A stretch of 64,000 nucleotides of DNA, taken from Lathyrus oleraceus (Eukaryota > Streptophyta > Magnoliopsida > Fabales > Fabaceae). Positions 1-12,696 of the stretch are shown here, in pieces (position 1 is the stretch's first letter; every line of letters starts with the position of its first letter). The stretch covers positions 440,411,816 to 440,475,815 of the forward strand of contig NC_066581.1 of assembly GCF_024323335.1 (NCBI RefSeq), read 5' to 3'. A model generated the notes under the pieces. That model worked only from the letters and a program-made list of their open reading frames with translations, ran no database searches and was not told the origin of the DNA. The translations under genes were made by a program, and so were the position numbers.

Positions 1-1035
1 ATTGGCAAATCAAGTAAATATATGTTGCTGCATTTTTGTTGATTTTCGAAAAAAATTGTTTTTTATCTTCTGATTTTGAATATGACGTTGTGTTTGTGAG
101 ATCGAGTAGATAAATTTTCGTTATTTACTTACTTAATTCCGTGAAAAATTGAGAAAGTTATGGTATTTTTACTTTTTTTGTTGGAACTCCTTTTCTTCTA
201 TTTTTGTTGCTACGGGAATAGTAACCAAATATGGGGTTGGAGAAGATGAAGTTTCCCTCACACCTCCTAATTACTCAATGCACCATTATGAGACTCTATT
301 CTTTGGACCTAGAGCATTTTCCTAGCTACACCCCTAATTTTCAATCTATTTTTGTCTTTTGTATATTTTTTTATTTTTTATTCTATTATTATTGCTTTAT
401 TTATTTATTTTTATTCTTTCTTTTATTTCTATTAGTTTTTTATTTTATCTCTTGCATTGATAATGTGTCATCTCCCTTTTATTTTTTCTTTTACTTTTTT
501 TATTGCTTTATTTATTAGTTTATTTTATTGTATTTTTAGTTGATGCATAATTGTTAATCCAAAAAGGCAAAATGACCATAAAAATAAACTTTAAAAAATA
601 CTAGGATAAAAGTGATTTGATCAATATTAAGTACATTTTTCAAAATCCCACTAATTTTGTTTCTTTAATAAGCACCTCATATCATTTCAAATCATTTCAC
701 AAACCATTTTCACTAATGCGATAAAACACTCGATCAATATCGAATTTCTCTTCCGCTTTCTCAACTCGTTAAACCTTTTTCCTAACAAATACGAAAAAAA
801 TGGGTCCTTAGAATCTCGAATTCCTTGAATCCTTGATGATTACTCTTGAGGCACATGTCTTGGGTTAGCTTTTCATTCACTCTTTTCGTTTCTAAAATAC
901 CTAATTACTTGGACGAAAAGAGGGACCATTGGAGTCTAGCATTCTGGTGGAACCTTTGAACAATCTTTTGAATGTTCATTGTCCATCAAAAAAATTTATG
1001 AATACACTGAAAGAAAAAGGTACGGTTGGAGTCTG

Positions 1036-2382
1036 TGTTGGTGTAAGCCCTAGAGGCCAATACTTTTGGTACTTGTGTCGAATTATTTATTAATAATAAA
1101 AGGCTTTTTCTTTATTATGTTTGTTTAATAAAGTCCCTAGAATAGCTAGTCCGTTTAATGTATCAAGTATGACTTAATCATGAGATCACATTAAAGATAA
1201 GGACATTATTCTTAAAGTATCCGTAGTCGAGCTTTATTGTGAAGTGGGATAACATTAAAGCATTAAGACTATTATGTATATAGACTGATGATCACATCTC
1301 ATGGGTCATGAATAAGGAGTTATCAAGTCTTAAACATAGGTATGAATATTAAGAGTAATATTTATACTGGATTGACCCGCTATGAGAACACTATATAGAA
1401 TGTTATGAAAAGTGTCATAAGTTATTCTCATGGTGATAATGGTGTATACCACCCTTCGACCTGAAACCACTATGGACCCTAGATGTAGAGTCGAGTGTTT
1501 TATTGCTGATCAAACATTGCTCGTAACTGGATGACCATAAAGATAGTTGCTTGGTACTCCACGAAGCATGCTAAGGGACATGAGTGACCTAGATGGAATT
1601 TGCCCATCCTGCGTAACAGGATAAATGTCCATGGGCCCAATATTGAACTGGACAAGGATGACACGGTCTATGCCTTGTGTTCAATATAGACATAAGGGAA
1701 AAAGGGTAATTGTACACATAAGTATTGTCACAAAAGGATTTGTCAGATCACATGACATTTTCGTGTCTTGGGTAGCAGTGATGTGTTGCTAGATACCGCT
1801 CACTGTTTATTATGTTAAATACGTGATTTAATATAATTGCCAATGCCGCGAAAATCTACAGGGTCACATACAAAGGACGGATTAATGAGAGATAGAGTAA
1901 CTAAGGAACACCGTAAGGTACGATGCACTTAAGTGAATTGTAGAACATCGTAAGGTACGATGTACTTAAGTAGAATACGAAATATGGTAAGGTACCACAC
2001 GCTTAAGTGATTTTGGTATATTATAAAATATGGGTCACTTACACTTAAGTGGGCTTTTTAGCTTGAAGCCCACACAAGTGGTTCTATAAATAGAACCCTT
2101 GTGCAGAAGCATTAATTGCGATTGCATTTTTGTTTTCTCTCTCTCTCTCTCACTCAAAGTCTTCATTCATAGCAGCTAGCACTGAGATTGAAGGAATCCG
2201 TTCGTGTGGACTGAGTAGAGGCGTTGTCATCGTTCAACGTTCGTGATCGCTCCGTAGATCTGCATCAAAGGTTTCAATCGTCACAAGAGATAATCATTCT
2301 ATCACTGATCATGCCCATTCGTAAGGATCACTAAAGGAGAAATTTTAATTTCTGCGGCATTTTGGATCGCTCTTCTCCTTCA
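1036..2382 (+). mobile_element. Solo LTR of a Ty1/copia-type retrotransposon
   Basis: This 1347-bp block is present in the 5' LTR and absent from the matching place in the 3' LTR (near 12564), which gives an internal empty site. It starts TGTTGGTGTAAGCCC and ends CTTCTCCTTCA. The flanks GTCTG (1031-1035) and GCCTG (2383-2387) look like a 5-bp target duplication with one later change. A TATA box at 2085 fits LTR promoter layout on the plus strand. Inside, at 1905-2010, a motif around GTAAGGTACGATG and ACTTAAGT repeats two to three times. No internal element sequence remains, which is the usual result of LTR-LTR recombination. Confidence 0.85.
2085..2092 (+). promoter_or_regulatory. TATA box of the solo LTR
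   Basis: TATAAATA lies in GTTCTATAAATAGAACC, about 300 bp before the LTR end. A CT-rich run at 2136-2153 follows. Confidence 0.6.
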
Positions 2383-3431
2383 GCCTGGCATTCCGAAAAT
2401 ACCCCGATTCATTGGTTTCAAGGCTCACATCTTGTTCTTCCCGAATATTCGTCATTCACCTAAAAACCATACAACACATCAACTTTAATTTATTCTCTCG
2501 CCCTCTTGCAATCAACAACTTCTTTTCATAGGAACATATATCTAATCCCTTCTAACACGTATAAACTTCCGTTAAAACCTCCGCCGTGAGTAAGCAAGCC
2601 ATGTTTTACCGTTAGACTATGATCTAGACACATGTTCAACCTTAATAAACTTTAATCAATCAAACTCTTCCTTTTTTTTACAAAGAACATTGCTTAATCC
2701 TTTCTAATGCATATACAAACTAGCACTTAAGTCTCCCCTACGAGCATGCAAGCCAACGTTTAAGCATTCTGATGCGATCTAAGCACCTGTTCATTACAAC
2801 AAAACATCTTAACACATCAAACCTATCTTTTTCTCTCCCCCGTGCGATCGAGAACCTTTTCAGAAAGAACATTGTTTAAACATTCTAACGCGCATAACAA
2901 ACTAGTGCTTAAGCCTCCACCGATAGTAGACAAGCCAATGTTTAGCCTTTAGAACACGATCTAAACAATTGTTCATTAAAAGACATAACTAAAGTGTAGT
3001 TCCCCGGACTATGAATGCTTTGATTTCCTTATTGAACCAAAAAGGATATGTAGGCACGAGATTGCGAGATCTTGGCGAGCACACTAATAAAAGCCTCCCT
3101 TTTTCCCCTTTTGAGGTTTTCTTTCATTTATCTTTTCAATCTTTCATTCACTCGAAGAGAACAAATAACATTTAGCCAACATTCTAAATCACAAACTAAT
3201 TAAAAGGTTTTCGTTGAGTACAACAAACATAAGGGGTGTTAATCCCTTCCCCTTGCGTAATCGACTCATGAACTCGAATATGGTTGCGATGACCATTATT
3301 CTATTTTTTTTAAGGTTTTATCGATATTTTCCTATTCTTTCATTGGAATAAATAAAGTTCGGTGGTGACTCTGTTCGAATAATTTTTTCCGCGCCCATCG
3401 CGAGGGATCTTATTTTTTGAGATGCGACAAT

Positions 3432-3449
3432 TAGCGACTCTGTTGGGCA
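3432..3449 (+). promoter_or_regulatory. Primer-binding site (degenerate, tRNA-Arg type)
   Basis: TAGCGACTCTGTTGGGCA lies two bases after the LTR end. It is a diverged form of the TGGCGACTCTGCTGGGGA seen intact after the Ogre LTR at 60753. Confidence 0.65.
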
Positions 3450-3683
3450 AAATGCTCCAAGCAAGAGAGAGTCAAGCTTAACTTAGTTAAACTTGCAATA
3501 AATATTGACTTTGCTTAATTGTTTTCTTTATGCTTGTTTGCTTATTTGTTTCCTTTATGCTTTCTTTTTCATTATATGTTTTATCATCTTATTTGTTTGT
3601 AGATCCGGGATAATATAATGAGTAAAGCTCTACACTCGAGCTTTGGGAAAAGAAGAGGGAACACCTAATTTTAAAATTTCAAG

Positions 3684-4032
3684 TTGTGTAGTGTTAGTTT
3701 CCAAGGACCACTCCTTATGTGCCTAGCATGTAGTCTTCCCCTAGAGTAGGCCTTTTCATAGATCTCGTCATAAAATAGCTATCTTGTTGCACGACTTGAT
3801 TCATGAAGGGTCCATGACTCTGGGAACCACTTTTAGAACCAGTGTTCGTCTTGGTGGTTATGTAGTGTTAAACTCCGAGAACCTCTCCCTGTGTGCCTAA
3901 CATGAGAACCTTGCCCATAATAGCCCTTTCATTACTCTCGTCATAAAACAGCTAGCCTATTGCATGGCGTTGATATGATTAGCGTCCATGACTCTGGGAA
4001 CCTTATCCAAAACCTCAGAGCCAACCATGTGA
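3684..4032 (+). repeat. Two tandem copies of a ~174-bp unit
   Basis: The stretch from TGTAGTGTTAG (3686) through TCCATGACTCTGGGAACC recurs from 3861 with about 20 percent difference. It lies in the leader between the primer site and gag. Confidence 0.7.
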
Positions 4033-4289
4033 GTGGTTTATGGGTAGAGAGCGTAAAAATATCCACTATAGGGAGCCTACCTAGTAGGTTGTTCTATGAT
4101 ACTCATGCTATCCTGGATTCAAACTATACATGCATTACATTTTATTTGCATATCAAAATACAAAAATTTCATGCATTCACATTTCATCAACATAAGTTGC
4201 ATATCATTTTCATAAACAAAAAAAACTCATCCCGTCTTTTGCCCATTACCAGCAGGTTGATTTCCCGACACTTGTACTTAACCCTTGAG

Positions 4290-5700
4290 AGCTACTAAAA
4301 GGCAAGGGAGCGCTTGGAACATAATCAAGTTAAGCTGAGAAAGGATATGAACGACATGGAAGGCAAGGTAGACCAGATGTCGGAAGCTATGCTAGCTCAG
4401 TCGAAGAACAATCTTCAGCATGTCGTCATAGAGAATGTTGGTTCCCCGTCAGGATTTACTGTAATGACCAACCCAATGTACGATCTTCTCCCTGACTATG
4501 ATCCTCCATAAGTGAACATCCTACCCAATCCCATCTGATGCCATTGATCAATCCTGATATTTAAAGGCTTTGTGCCCTTGAGGAGAGAGTCCGAGCAATG
4601 GATATGAATGACCATTTTAGGCTCGATATGTGTTTAGTGCCATACCTAGTGATCCCTTTGAAATTCAAATTACCCAACTTCGAGAAGTACAAAGGAGATA
4701 GTTGTCCAAGGCACCATTTGGTGATGTTCTTATGAAAAATGGCATCACATACTCACGATGACAAGATAATGATTCATTGTTTTCAATATAGTTTGGTTGG
4801 AGCATCGTTGAGCTGGTATATGAAGTTGAAAAGAAGCCACATTCAGTCGTGGAAAGACCTAACCAATTCTTTTTGAAGCAGTACAACTACAACTTGGACA
4901 TGGCTCCAAACTGGGGGCAACTGCAAAGCTTATCTCAAAAGAGCAATGAATCCTTCAAAGGATATGCACAACGATGGAGAGTATTTGTAGCCCAAGTGCA
5001 ACCATCACTCTTAGACAAAGAATTTGGTGACTTGTTTATGGATACCTTGTAAAGTCCGTACTTTGAAAGGTTGGTAGACAGTGCTTTATCAGACTTCGTC
5101 CACCTAGTGACAATTGGAGAACACATAAAGGATTCCCTCAAAAGCGAAAGAATCTAAGGCGCCTCAAGCAGCCAAGATAGCAAGACGAAATCCCTCATCA
5201 ATTCCCAAAAGGAAAAGGAAGATGAAATCAGTGCAGTCATGGAAGATGTTGGGTATTCTCATGGTGCACCAGCCAGTACCATGTTATCCTTATGGACAAT
5301 CACCAATGCCTAGAGCGGCATACCGCCAACCATAGACTGCTCCTCATGCAAATCAAAGATCTCGTGGTCGAGGATATCAGAATCAACATCAAAACCAGCC
5401 CAAACCTAGAAACAATCTGGAAAGAAGGAATGCTCCTCTCGATCCAATCCCTATGTCATACAGTCAACTTCTGACATATCTGATTCAAAGCTCGCTGGTG
5501 GAGCCCAAGTCTCTCAGGCTGTTGTCGTAACCATACCCACCTGGATATGATCCCAAGGTGAAATGTGGATATCATGCTAGTTCAATATGACACTCAACTG
5601 AGGACTACAATTCTTTCAAGGCAAAAGTACAATAGTTGATCAACAAAAAGTACATATCATTTCCGAAAGGAAACCTGTTGGTGCACGTCAACCTCTCATC
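4290..5700 (+). pseudogene. Degenerate Ty3 (Tat lineage) gag
   Basis: The conceptual frames give a charged helical N-terminal stretch (from about 4301: ERLEHNQVKLRKDMNDME). A capsid-like region follows at about 4630-5160, with motifs FKLPNFEKYKG, HCFQYSLVGASLSWYMK, FLKQYNYNLDMAP and ESFKGYAQRWR that are characteristic of Tat/Ogre gag. Gag would form the particle around element RNA. The frame is broken by stops near 4509, 4733 and 5050 and by shifts, and no zinc knuckle or protease follows. Near 5160-5700 the translation is Ser/Lys/Gln-rich and degenerate. The same capsid motif order appears in the intact Ogre gag entered at 63303. I am confident of the family and less so of the exact ends. 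Confidence 0.75.
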
Positions 5701-7949
5701 TAAATGAGTTCGAAGACTTCAAGGGGCATCTCCTAAAACTGGCGGTCTAGACATGAAGATATCCTCAACGTTGGTGATCGTTGGACTGATTTGTTTTCAT
5801 TTGCATTTGTAATTTCTTTGTTGTTAAAAGCTACTTGTGTTTAAACATTGTTGTTTTTAATGGTAATATTAATGAATTAATGATGCATGTTTTGAATCAA
5901 TTATGTCGTATTCACTCATTTTTCCTCTCTTATATCAAAAAAAATAATTAAAATTGTGTTTCTCCCATTCACTTTTCTTTATCATAACTGTTGTTTTACA
6001 AAAGATTTGAGGGAGGATGACGATAACAAAACACCCATAATTGTTGACTGTATGATTTCGGATAAAATCCTACTAATGATGTACAGGCATTCTTTCAAAT
6101 CCCCAAATACTAGAGAGGTAAAGATTTAATGCCTAGTTAACCACTTTGAGCCTAGAAGTATGTGTTTCTTTCGGATCTATAAACATTTAAGCTTAACCCG
6201 GGGCAGGGTAGTGTTCAGTTAATTTGACTACATGATCAAATTACAAGAGAATACATCCCATATAAGGATCAACCACATGATATTCTTCTAACACATCTGA
6301 AGTGTCGAAAGCACAATGAAAAAATCCAAAGGTTATGTCGGTTGTTCTTCAATGACCAATGACTTGGCCGTCACGACCCTTCAGCAAAAAAAAATCAAGA
6401 AAAAAGCTCTCTAAATCAAACACCAAAGAGGCGACTTAGGTAAAAATCAGGGCAACCCGGTCGACTCAAAGCTTCAAAGAGCGGTCCATGCAAAAGTTAG
6501 GGTTAAAACAAAAATCAAAAGAGGTCATGAAAATCCTCAACAAAAATAAAACAAGATTTAGTGACTATTATACAAAGATCAAAGGGCCACCAACATCCAT
6601 AAAACAAAATAAGGTGACTACCATTTCAAGAGACCTTGAATCATCATCTTTATCCTTACACCTTCAGAACTCTCTTAAAAGACGAATTTGTATGTTGAAT
6701 TAACTGAGTGTAGGATTCGAGTTTATCAAGAAGAATGGGTGGGTTAAAATTAAACTTTGAGCCTTATATGCTTTTGTTCAATAATCGTGAACCAGACCAT
6801 GTTACAACCTTTAAAAAGACCTAATTGAAGCAGGTTTACTCTGAAAGCATTCTACAACAAGGTTGTATAAACTGGCTCCTAAGGATTTGTTAATATTCTA
6901 CATTGTTGTCATTAGTCTCGTTGTATCTATCACACTAGCTAAATCACCACTGCATTTGGACTAATGGTCCATTCGCAACACACTGTCACATCATTCCAAT
7001 AAGTGACTCTTTTTTCAAAACCTGCATGAGCATCACACTAAAAATTACCATTTTTGAATGAACAATTTTAATTGCAATTTAGTATTTGACATCCGGGAAA
7101 TTTCAACAAAGAGTAATCATATAAACTTGATCATTTACCAGAATCAAGACTACTTCATAACCCATGAATCAGGGGCATGCCACCCAAAACATCAAGTTGA
7201 TCATATGAAGGTTATTCCAAGAATTGACCAATCTAAAGAAAGTCTTCAAACATCTGATGATCAGGGGGAAAATCATTTAAAGGATCAATTGCTCCAGAGC
7301 AGATCAGCTCAAGACTTTATTAACCAGGGGTAGATCACCTAGAGGTTCTGTTGACCTAGGGCAAATCCCTTCAATATTCAGTTAGTGTGAGTTAATTCAC
7401 TTCAACGCTCATACTGGTGCAAGCTACCTCAAAATAATGTTAAATCCAACCACTCCAAGAGTTGGTTAATTAGGGATAAATCCTTTAATTCTGGGGCATG
7501 CCATCTCAAACCGTCATCCTGGTATGATTACTTCCCAAAGCATCTTTTCAATGAAAACTTCTACAAAGCCCAACAAACTAGGGCAAGATGAGCCATATAG
7601 AAGCAAGTCATCTTCATATCTTCAAGTTGCTCAAGCAATTTTTGTCGTGTCTCAACCGCCGATTTCAAGACAAATGTCGGGGAATCATGATATCACCCTA
7701 TCCAATAACCTTTGCCTTCCAGTAGAAGCCTTGTTGCAAAGAACCTTATCTTTTATTACCCGCATAGGGGAATTTTCATAAACCTTCCAATCATTGCATA
7801 AATCATCCTCATTCATTAGTCATGTCGCTTCTCTCAAGCATAAAGCCATGCATATCATATCATTCATCGGGGATAACCCCACAACATGAATCTGACCTCA
7901 AAAAACCTTGTAAAACAAGATCTGACATCAAAGCCCAACATTGCTTGGC
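5701..7949. other. Non-coding internal part of the Tat-like element
   Basis: Only short open frames are present, up to 91 codons, and none resembles pol. The DNA reads as a decayed internal or 3' untranslated region. A loose repetition of words such as GGGGCATGCCA and CAAGTTGATCAT occurs at 7170-7510, but I could not define a unit. Confidence 0.4.
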
Positions 7950-8660
7950 AATTCAAAGTCCAGTTCCCGTCTTTCAAATCATTTCAAAGTACAGTTCATG
8001 ACTGGAAAATATCTTTTAAACCAGTTCCCATATGGCGAACCATTTCAAACCCAGTTCCCGTATGGAAAACCATTTCAAAGTCCAATTCATTCGCAAATCA
8101 TTTTCAAGTCCAGTTCCTATCTAGCAAACCATTTCAAAGTCTAAATTCATTGGAAAACCATTTCCAAAGTCCAGTTCACGTCTACAGTTCAATAAAAGTC
8201 TAGTTCCCATATGGAAAATCATTTTCAAAGCCTAGTTCCCATATGGCACACCAGTTCCAAAGGCCAGTTCTCGTCTCGCTGTTCATTTCAAAGTCCAGTT
8301 CACATATGGAAAATCATTTACCAAATAAAAGTTCTCGTCTGGTAGATTATCTCTTAAACCAGTTCCCGTTTAGTCGCCTATTTTGATACCAGTTCATGTC
8401 TGGTATTCTATCTTTCGTAACCATTTCTCGTCTAGTAGCTTACTTTAAAATTCAGTTCTCGTATAATAAACAAAAAACAAAGTTAGTTCCCTTCTGACAA
8501 ACAAAAACAAATTCAGTTCCCGTCTGGAATTTTAATCCTTTTCACTAGTTCTCGTATGGTAACTTATCCTTTAAGTCCATTTCTCGTATGACAGTTTAAT
8601 CTTTTTCACCAGTTCTCATCTGGAAGTTCACCTTTAAAGTCTAAGATCATTGGTAATCAA
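7950..8660 (+). repeat. Degenerate short tandem repeats built on CAGTTCCCGTCTGG
   Basis: The word CAGTTCCCGT(A/C)TGG with variants (CAGTTCACGTCT, CAGTTCTCGTCTGG), followed by AAATCATTTCAAAGTC, recurs about 15-18 times at irregular spacing of roughly 35-60 bp. Two reading frames stay open across part of it only because the repeat lacks stops. It lies in the 3' internal region of the Tat-like element. Confidence 0.7.
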
Positions 8661-9200
8661 GAATAAAACCCTACAAAGGCCCAATTACCCATTTGCACTC
8701 CCACATGCATCATTCATAAATGTTTTTCCTACCAAAATGGAAGATTCAAAAACACAATCATATCAATCATCCATATAACTATGCATAGCCTTATACAAAA
8801 TATCAAAAAAATCATTCGCATTCCTACATGCAACCCTAAATATCCCTAGCAATCACATACTTTCATACATCTCATACATCATTCCATGCATGGTACTTCC
8901 ACCTAAAGTGGAATGTCTTACAAAAATCAAACATCATATAATTCAGGATCCAGGGTAAATCATATGCATTCCGATCATTCCTCTTTCAAAGCAGTAGTGT
9001 TATTACCCTGCATATGCTCATGGAATTATTTCCCAGTAAGTCTTTCTTTAGCTTTATGGTTGATAATGATATTCCTCAACATCTTTGCTATGATTACTCC
9101 CCAAGCAGAGGATATCCTAAAAAGTATCTTGTGAGCTTTTTCCCTACAGAGCTTTGCCCGTAAATCTCCCCCAAAAGGGAGTCTTTTCTGAAATATTTCC
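8661..9200. other. Non-coding spacer between two tandem-repeat fields
   Basis: No coding motif is visible. The words CATACA, CATTCATA and ATGCAT recur, but I see no clear unit. Confidence 0.35.
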
Positions 9201-9209
9201 CCCAATAGG

Positions 9210-10350
9210 TGAACGTTTAAGATACTGCTTCGTTGATTCAGAGAATCTCACTTATCTATTTGAGATACTGCTTCATTTATCTAAAGAATATCATTTGTTT
9301 TAGAGATACTTCTCTAGTATTCCTGAAGAGTCTTAGATCCGATTGAGGTATCATTCCCTTACAGGAATATCTCGATTATATCATATAAGATGTTGCTTTG
9401 TCCATTTAGAGAATCTCATTTATCTGTTTGAGATACTGCTTTATTTATCTGAAGAATCTCATTTGATTTTAGAGATATTTCTCTAAGTATCCTCGAAGAG
9501 TCTTAGATGTAATTAAGGTATCATTCCCTTGTTGGAATATCTTGACTGTATCATATAAGATGCTGCTTTATTGATTCAGAGAATCTCATTTATCTGTTTG
9601 AGATACTGCTTCATTTATCTGAAGAGTCTCATTTTTTTTAGAGATACTGATCTAAGTATCCTCGGAGAGTCTTAGATGCAATTAAGGTATCATTCCCTTG
9701 TTGGAATATCTTGATTGTATCATATAAGGTGTTGCTTTATTGATTCGGAGAATCTCATTTATCTATTTGAGATACTGCTTCACTAATCTGAAGTGTCTCA
9801 TTTGTTTAATTTTTACTTCTCTAGTATCCTTGAAGAATCTTAGATACGATCGAGGTATCGTTCCATTATTGGAATATCTTGATTACATCATATAAGATGT
9901 TGCTTTGCTGATTCAGAGAATCTCATTTATCTGATTGAGATATTGCTTCATTAATCTGAAGAATCTCATTTGTTCTTAGAGATATTTCTCTAGTATCGTC
10001 AAAGAATCTTATATACGATTACGATATCATTCCCTTGTTGGAAAATTTTGATTATATCGTATAAGACATTGCTTCATTGATCTGAAGAATCTCGTTTGTT
10101 TTTAAGCTATTGTTCTAGTATCCTCGGAGAATGTTAGATATGATTGATGTATCATCCCCTTGTTGGAATATCTCGATTATATCACGTAAGATAATGCGTC
10201 ATTGATCCTCGAGGCATCTCGTAGGTTCAGTTCAAGACAATATTCGGCTAATGTTCAGAAAATCTTAGATATAGTTGTTGTATCATTCCATTGCTGGAAT
10301 ATCTCGATTATGTCATCCAAGATACAACTCTGATGATTCTCAGAGAGTCT
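9210..10350 (+). repeat. Tandem array of ~169-bp monomers in the element's 3' region
   Basis: The anchor TCTTAGAT..GAT..GGTATCATTCCCTTGTTGGAATATCT occurs at about 9331, 9501, 9670, 9839, 10008, 10132 and 10263. Spacings are 170, 169, 169, 169, 124 and 131 bp. Each full monomer also holds two AGAATCTCATTT..TTTGAGATACTGCTTCA half-motifs. The array lies directly before the 3' LTR region. Confidence 0.85.
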
Positions 10351-11022
10351 TGATTGTTTCATTTACATCATGATAACATATCTCACTACACATCTCATTG
10401 CATTTCTCACTGAATTTTCCTTCGGCATTTTTTCCTTGCATCTCGAAGGATAAAATTTGGGGTCTTTCGTATTTAATTATCTTCCACCATGAATGTAAGA
10501 AGACTGCAGTCATTCATACCCTCTGGTTCAAGGTAATTAAATATGGGTAGCTGGCATACCCTAATTTTGTCCGGGTATTTCAAATTTATCTGATACATAT
10601 CCATTTGTCAAGTTATAGAATTTTTAGCCATATGCATTTTTATTATCAAATACAGTCACCATAATCATGCATATATGTATATATAGTAAAAAAAGTTAAC
10701 ATAAAGTCAATATTTCACATGTTGAACAAATTGACTAAACTTGCATTTTTCCACTATGCATATTGAAAAAATAAATTCATGATCATTTGATTTATCATCA
10801 AAATATCCATTTGAATTTTATTAATCATTTTCATGCATCATAAAATGAAAATCAATGTTTCTAGAAGGTCCAAAATATCTCTCATTTATTACATCATTAT
10901 TCCATGCATATATTACATTATTATTTCATGCATATATTACATCATTATTCAGTATTTAATTAAATGAGTTTCTAGAAGGCACTCACACTATTTGCATAAT
11001 TCCAAAACTATCCTTTATAGAA

Positions 11023-11032
11023 CATATAAATA
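11023..11032 (+). promoter_or_regulatory. TATA box of the 3' LTR
   Basis: CATATAAATAAACC lies about 470 bp into the LTR, upstream of the duplicated leader-like segment. Confidence 0.5.
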
Positions 11033-11133
11033 AACCTCATTCCATTCACAAATGACACCACTAATCATTCACAAAAACTAAGCCAAAACTCTCTTCATTT
11101 TCGTTCAAGTCATTTCTTTCTTTTTATTGAATA

Positions 11134-11475
11134 TGGAGACTCTTACGCTTGTTCTTTATTTAATTCTATTTCATTTTTACTCTTACTTTATTTATTTAGT
11201 ACCTTAATCATCATCATTTTGCATGGAAACTCAATTGATTTTAAATCAAGAGTTGAAAAGTGTTCTTGAACCTCCATAAGGAAAAGTGGTTTGTTGTTGT
11301 TTAAATAACTCTTATGCTTATTCTTTATTTAATTCTACTGCACTTTTACTCTTACTTTACTTATTTAGTACCTTAATAATCACCATTTTGTATGGAAACT
11401 CAATTGATATCAAAATCAAGAGTTTAAAATGTTCTTGAACCTCCATCAACAAAAATGATCAAATGAAAATTGATG
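11134..11475 (+). repeat. ~173-bp tandem duplication inside the 3' LTR
   Basis: The block from ACTCTTACGCTTGTTC through TTCTTGAACCTCCAT (from about 11143) recurs from about 11307 with roughly 10 percent difference. Both copies include TTTAGTACCTTAATCATCA and GGAAACTCAATTGAT. Confidence 0.8.
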
Positions 11476-12676
11476 TTTGTTTTACATAAATAATATAATC
11501 AATAACTTCTCAACATCTCCCCGAGCATGAATCCATAGTTTGTTTGTCATGAGAGTGGGTTAAATCGGCAAATCAAGTAAATATATATTACTGCACTTTT
11601 GTTGATTTTCGAAAAAAAAATGTTGTTTATTACCTAATTTTGAATATACTATTGTGTTTGTGAGATCGAGTAGATAAATTTTCTTTATTTATTTACTTAA
11701 TTCCGTGAAAATTTGAAAAAGTTATGGTGTTTTTACGTTTTTGTTAGAACTCATTTTCTTCCATTTTTGTTCCAACGGGAATAGTAACCAAATATGAGGT
11801 TAGAGAAGAAGAAGTCTCTCTCATACCTCCTAATTGCTCAATGCACCATTGTGGGACTCCCTTCTTTGGGGCTATAGCATTTTCCTAAGTACACCCCCAA
11901 TTTTCAATCTATTTTTGTCTTTTGTGTATTTTTCTTATTTTTTATTTTATTATTATTGCTTTATTTATTTATATTTATTCTTTCTTTTATTTCCTTTAGT
12001 TTTTTCTTTTATCTCTTGCATTGATAGTGTGTCATCTCCCTTTTATTATTTCTTTTACCTTTTTTATTGCTTTATTTATTAGTTTATTTTATTGTATTTT
12101 TAGTTGATCCATGATTGTTAATCCAGAAAGACAAAATGATCATTAAAATTAACCTTTAAAAAATACTAAGATAAAAGGTATTTGATCAACATCAAGTACA
12201 TTTTTTAAAATCCCCCTAAGTTTTTTTTCTTTAATAAGCACCTCATATGTGATAAAACACTCGATCAAACATCGAATTTATTTTCCGCTTTCTCAACTTG
12301 TTAAACTTTTTCCCTAACAAATACGAAAGAAATAGGTCCTCGGAATCTCGCATTCCTTGAATCCTTGATGATTGCTCTCGAGGCATACGTCTTGGGTTAG
12401 CTTTTCATTCACTCTTTTCGTTTCTAAAATACCTAATTACTTGGACTAAAAGAGGGGCCACTGTAGTTTAGCATTTCGATGGAACCTTTGAACAATCTTT
12501 TGAATGTTCATTGTCCATCAAACAATTTTATGAATACATTGAATGAAAAAGGTATTGTTGGAGTCTAACATTCAGAAAATACCCCGATTCATTGGTTCCA
12601 AGGCCCATGTCTTGTTCTTCCCGAATATTCGTCATTCACCTAAAAATCATATAACACGTCAACTTTAACTTATTCT

Positions 12677-12696
12677 CCCCCCCCCCCCCCCCCCCC
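12677..12696. repeat. C20 homopolymer
   Basis: Twenty C in a row in the 3' LTR, where the 5' LTR has only CTCTCGCCCTC (about 2495). It is a simple expansion, and its exact length may be a sequencing uncertainty. Confidence 0.8.

Larger units (their letters stand above)
1..3429 (+). repeat. 5' LTR (left-truncated by window) of the Tat-like element
   Basis: Collinear with 11566-13619 except for a 1.35-kb solo LTR at 1036-2382 and small indels, such as about 35 bp extra near 675-712. It ends in GATGCGACA, followed two bases later by a primer-site sequence. The pyrimidine-rich stretch at 330-530 translates into long Phe/Tyr runs but matches the 3' LTR as DNA and is not a gene. Confidence 0.8.

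Noticed and set aside
231..518. 95-codon Phe/Tyr-rich frame, with a relative at 11834-12082
   Set aside because: Pyrimidine-rich LTR sequence present in both LTRs; the frame is not conserved as protein and shows no motif beyond T-rich composition.
7886..8203. 105-codon and overlapping 67-codon frames in the CAGTTCCCGT repeats
   Set aside because: Two overlapping frames are open because the repeat unit lacks stops; the peptides only mirror the repeat.
9210..10350. CRISPR-like direct repeats
   Set aside because: Monomers are contiguous with no unique spacers, in a plant genome inside a retrotransposon.
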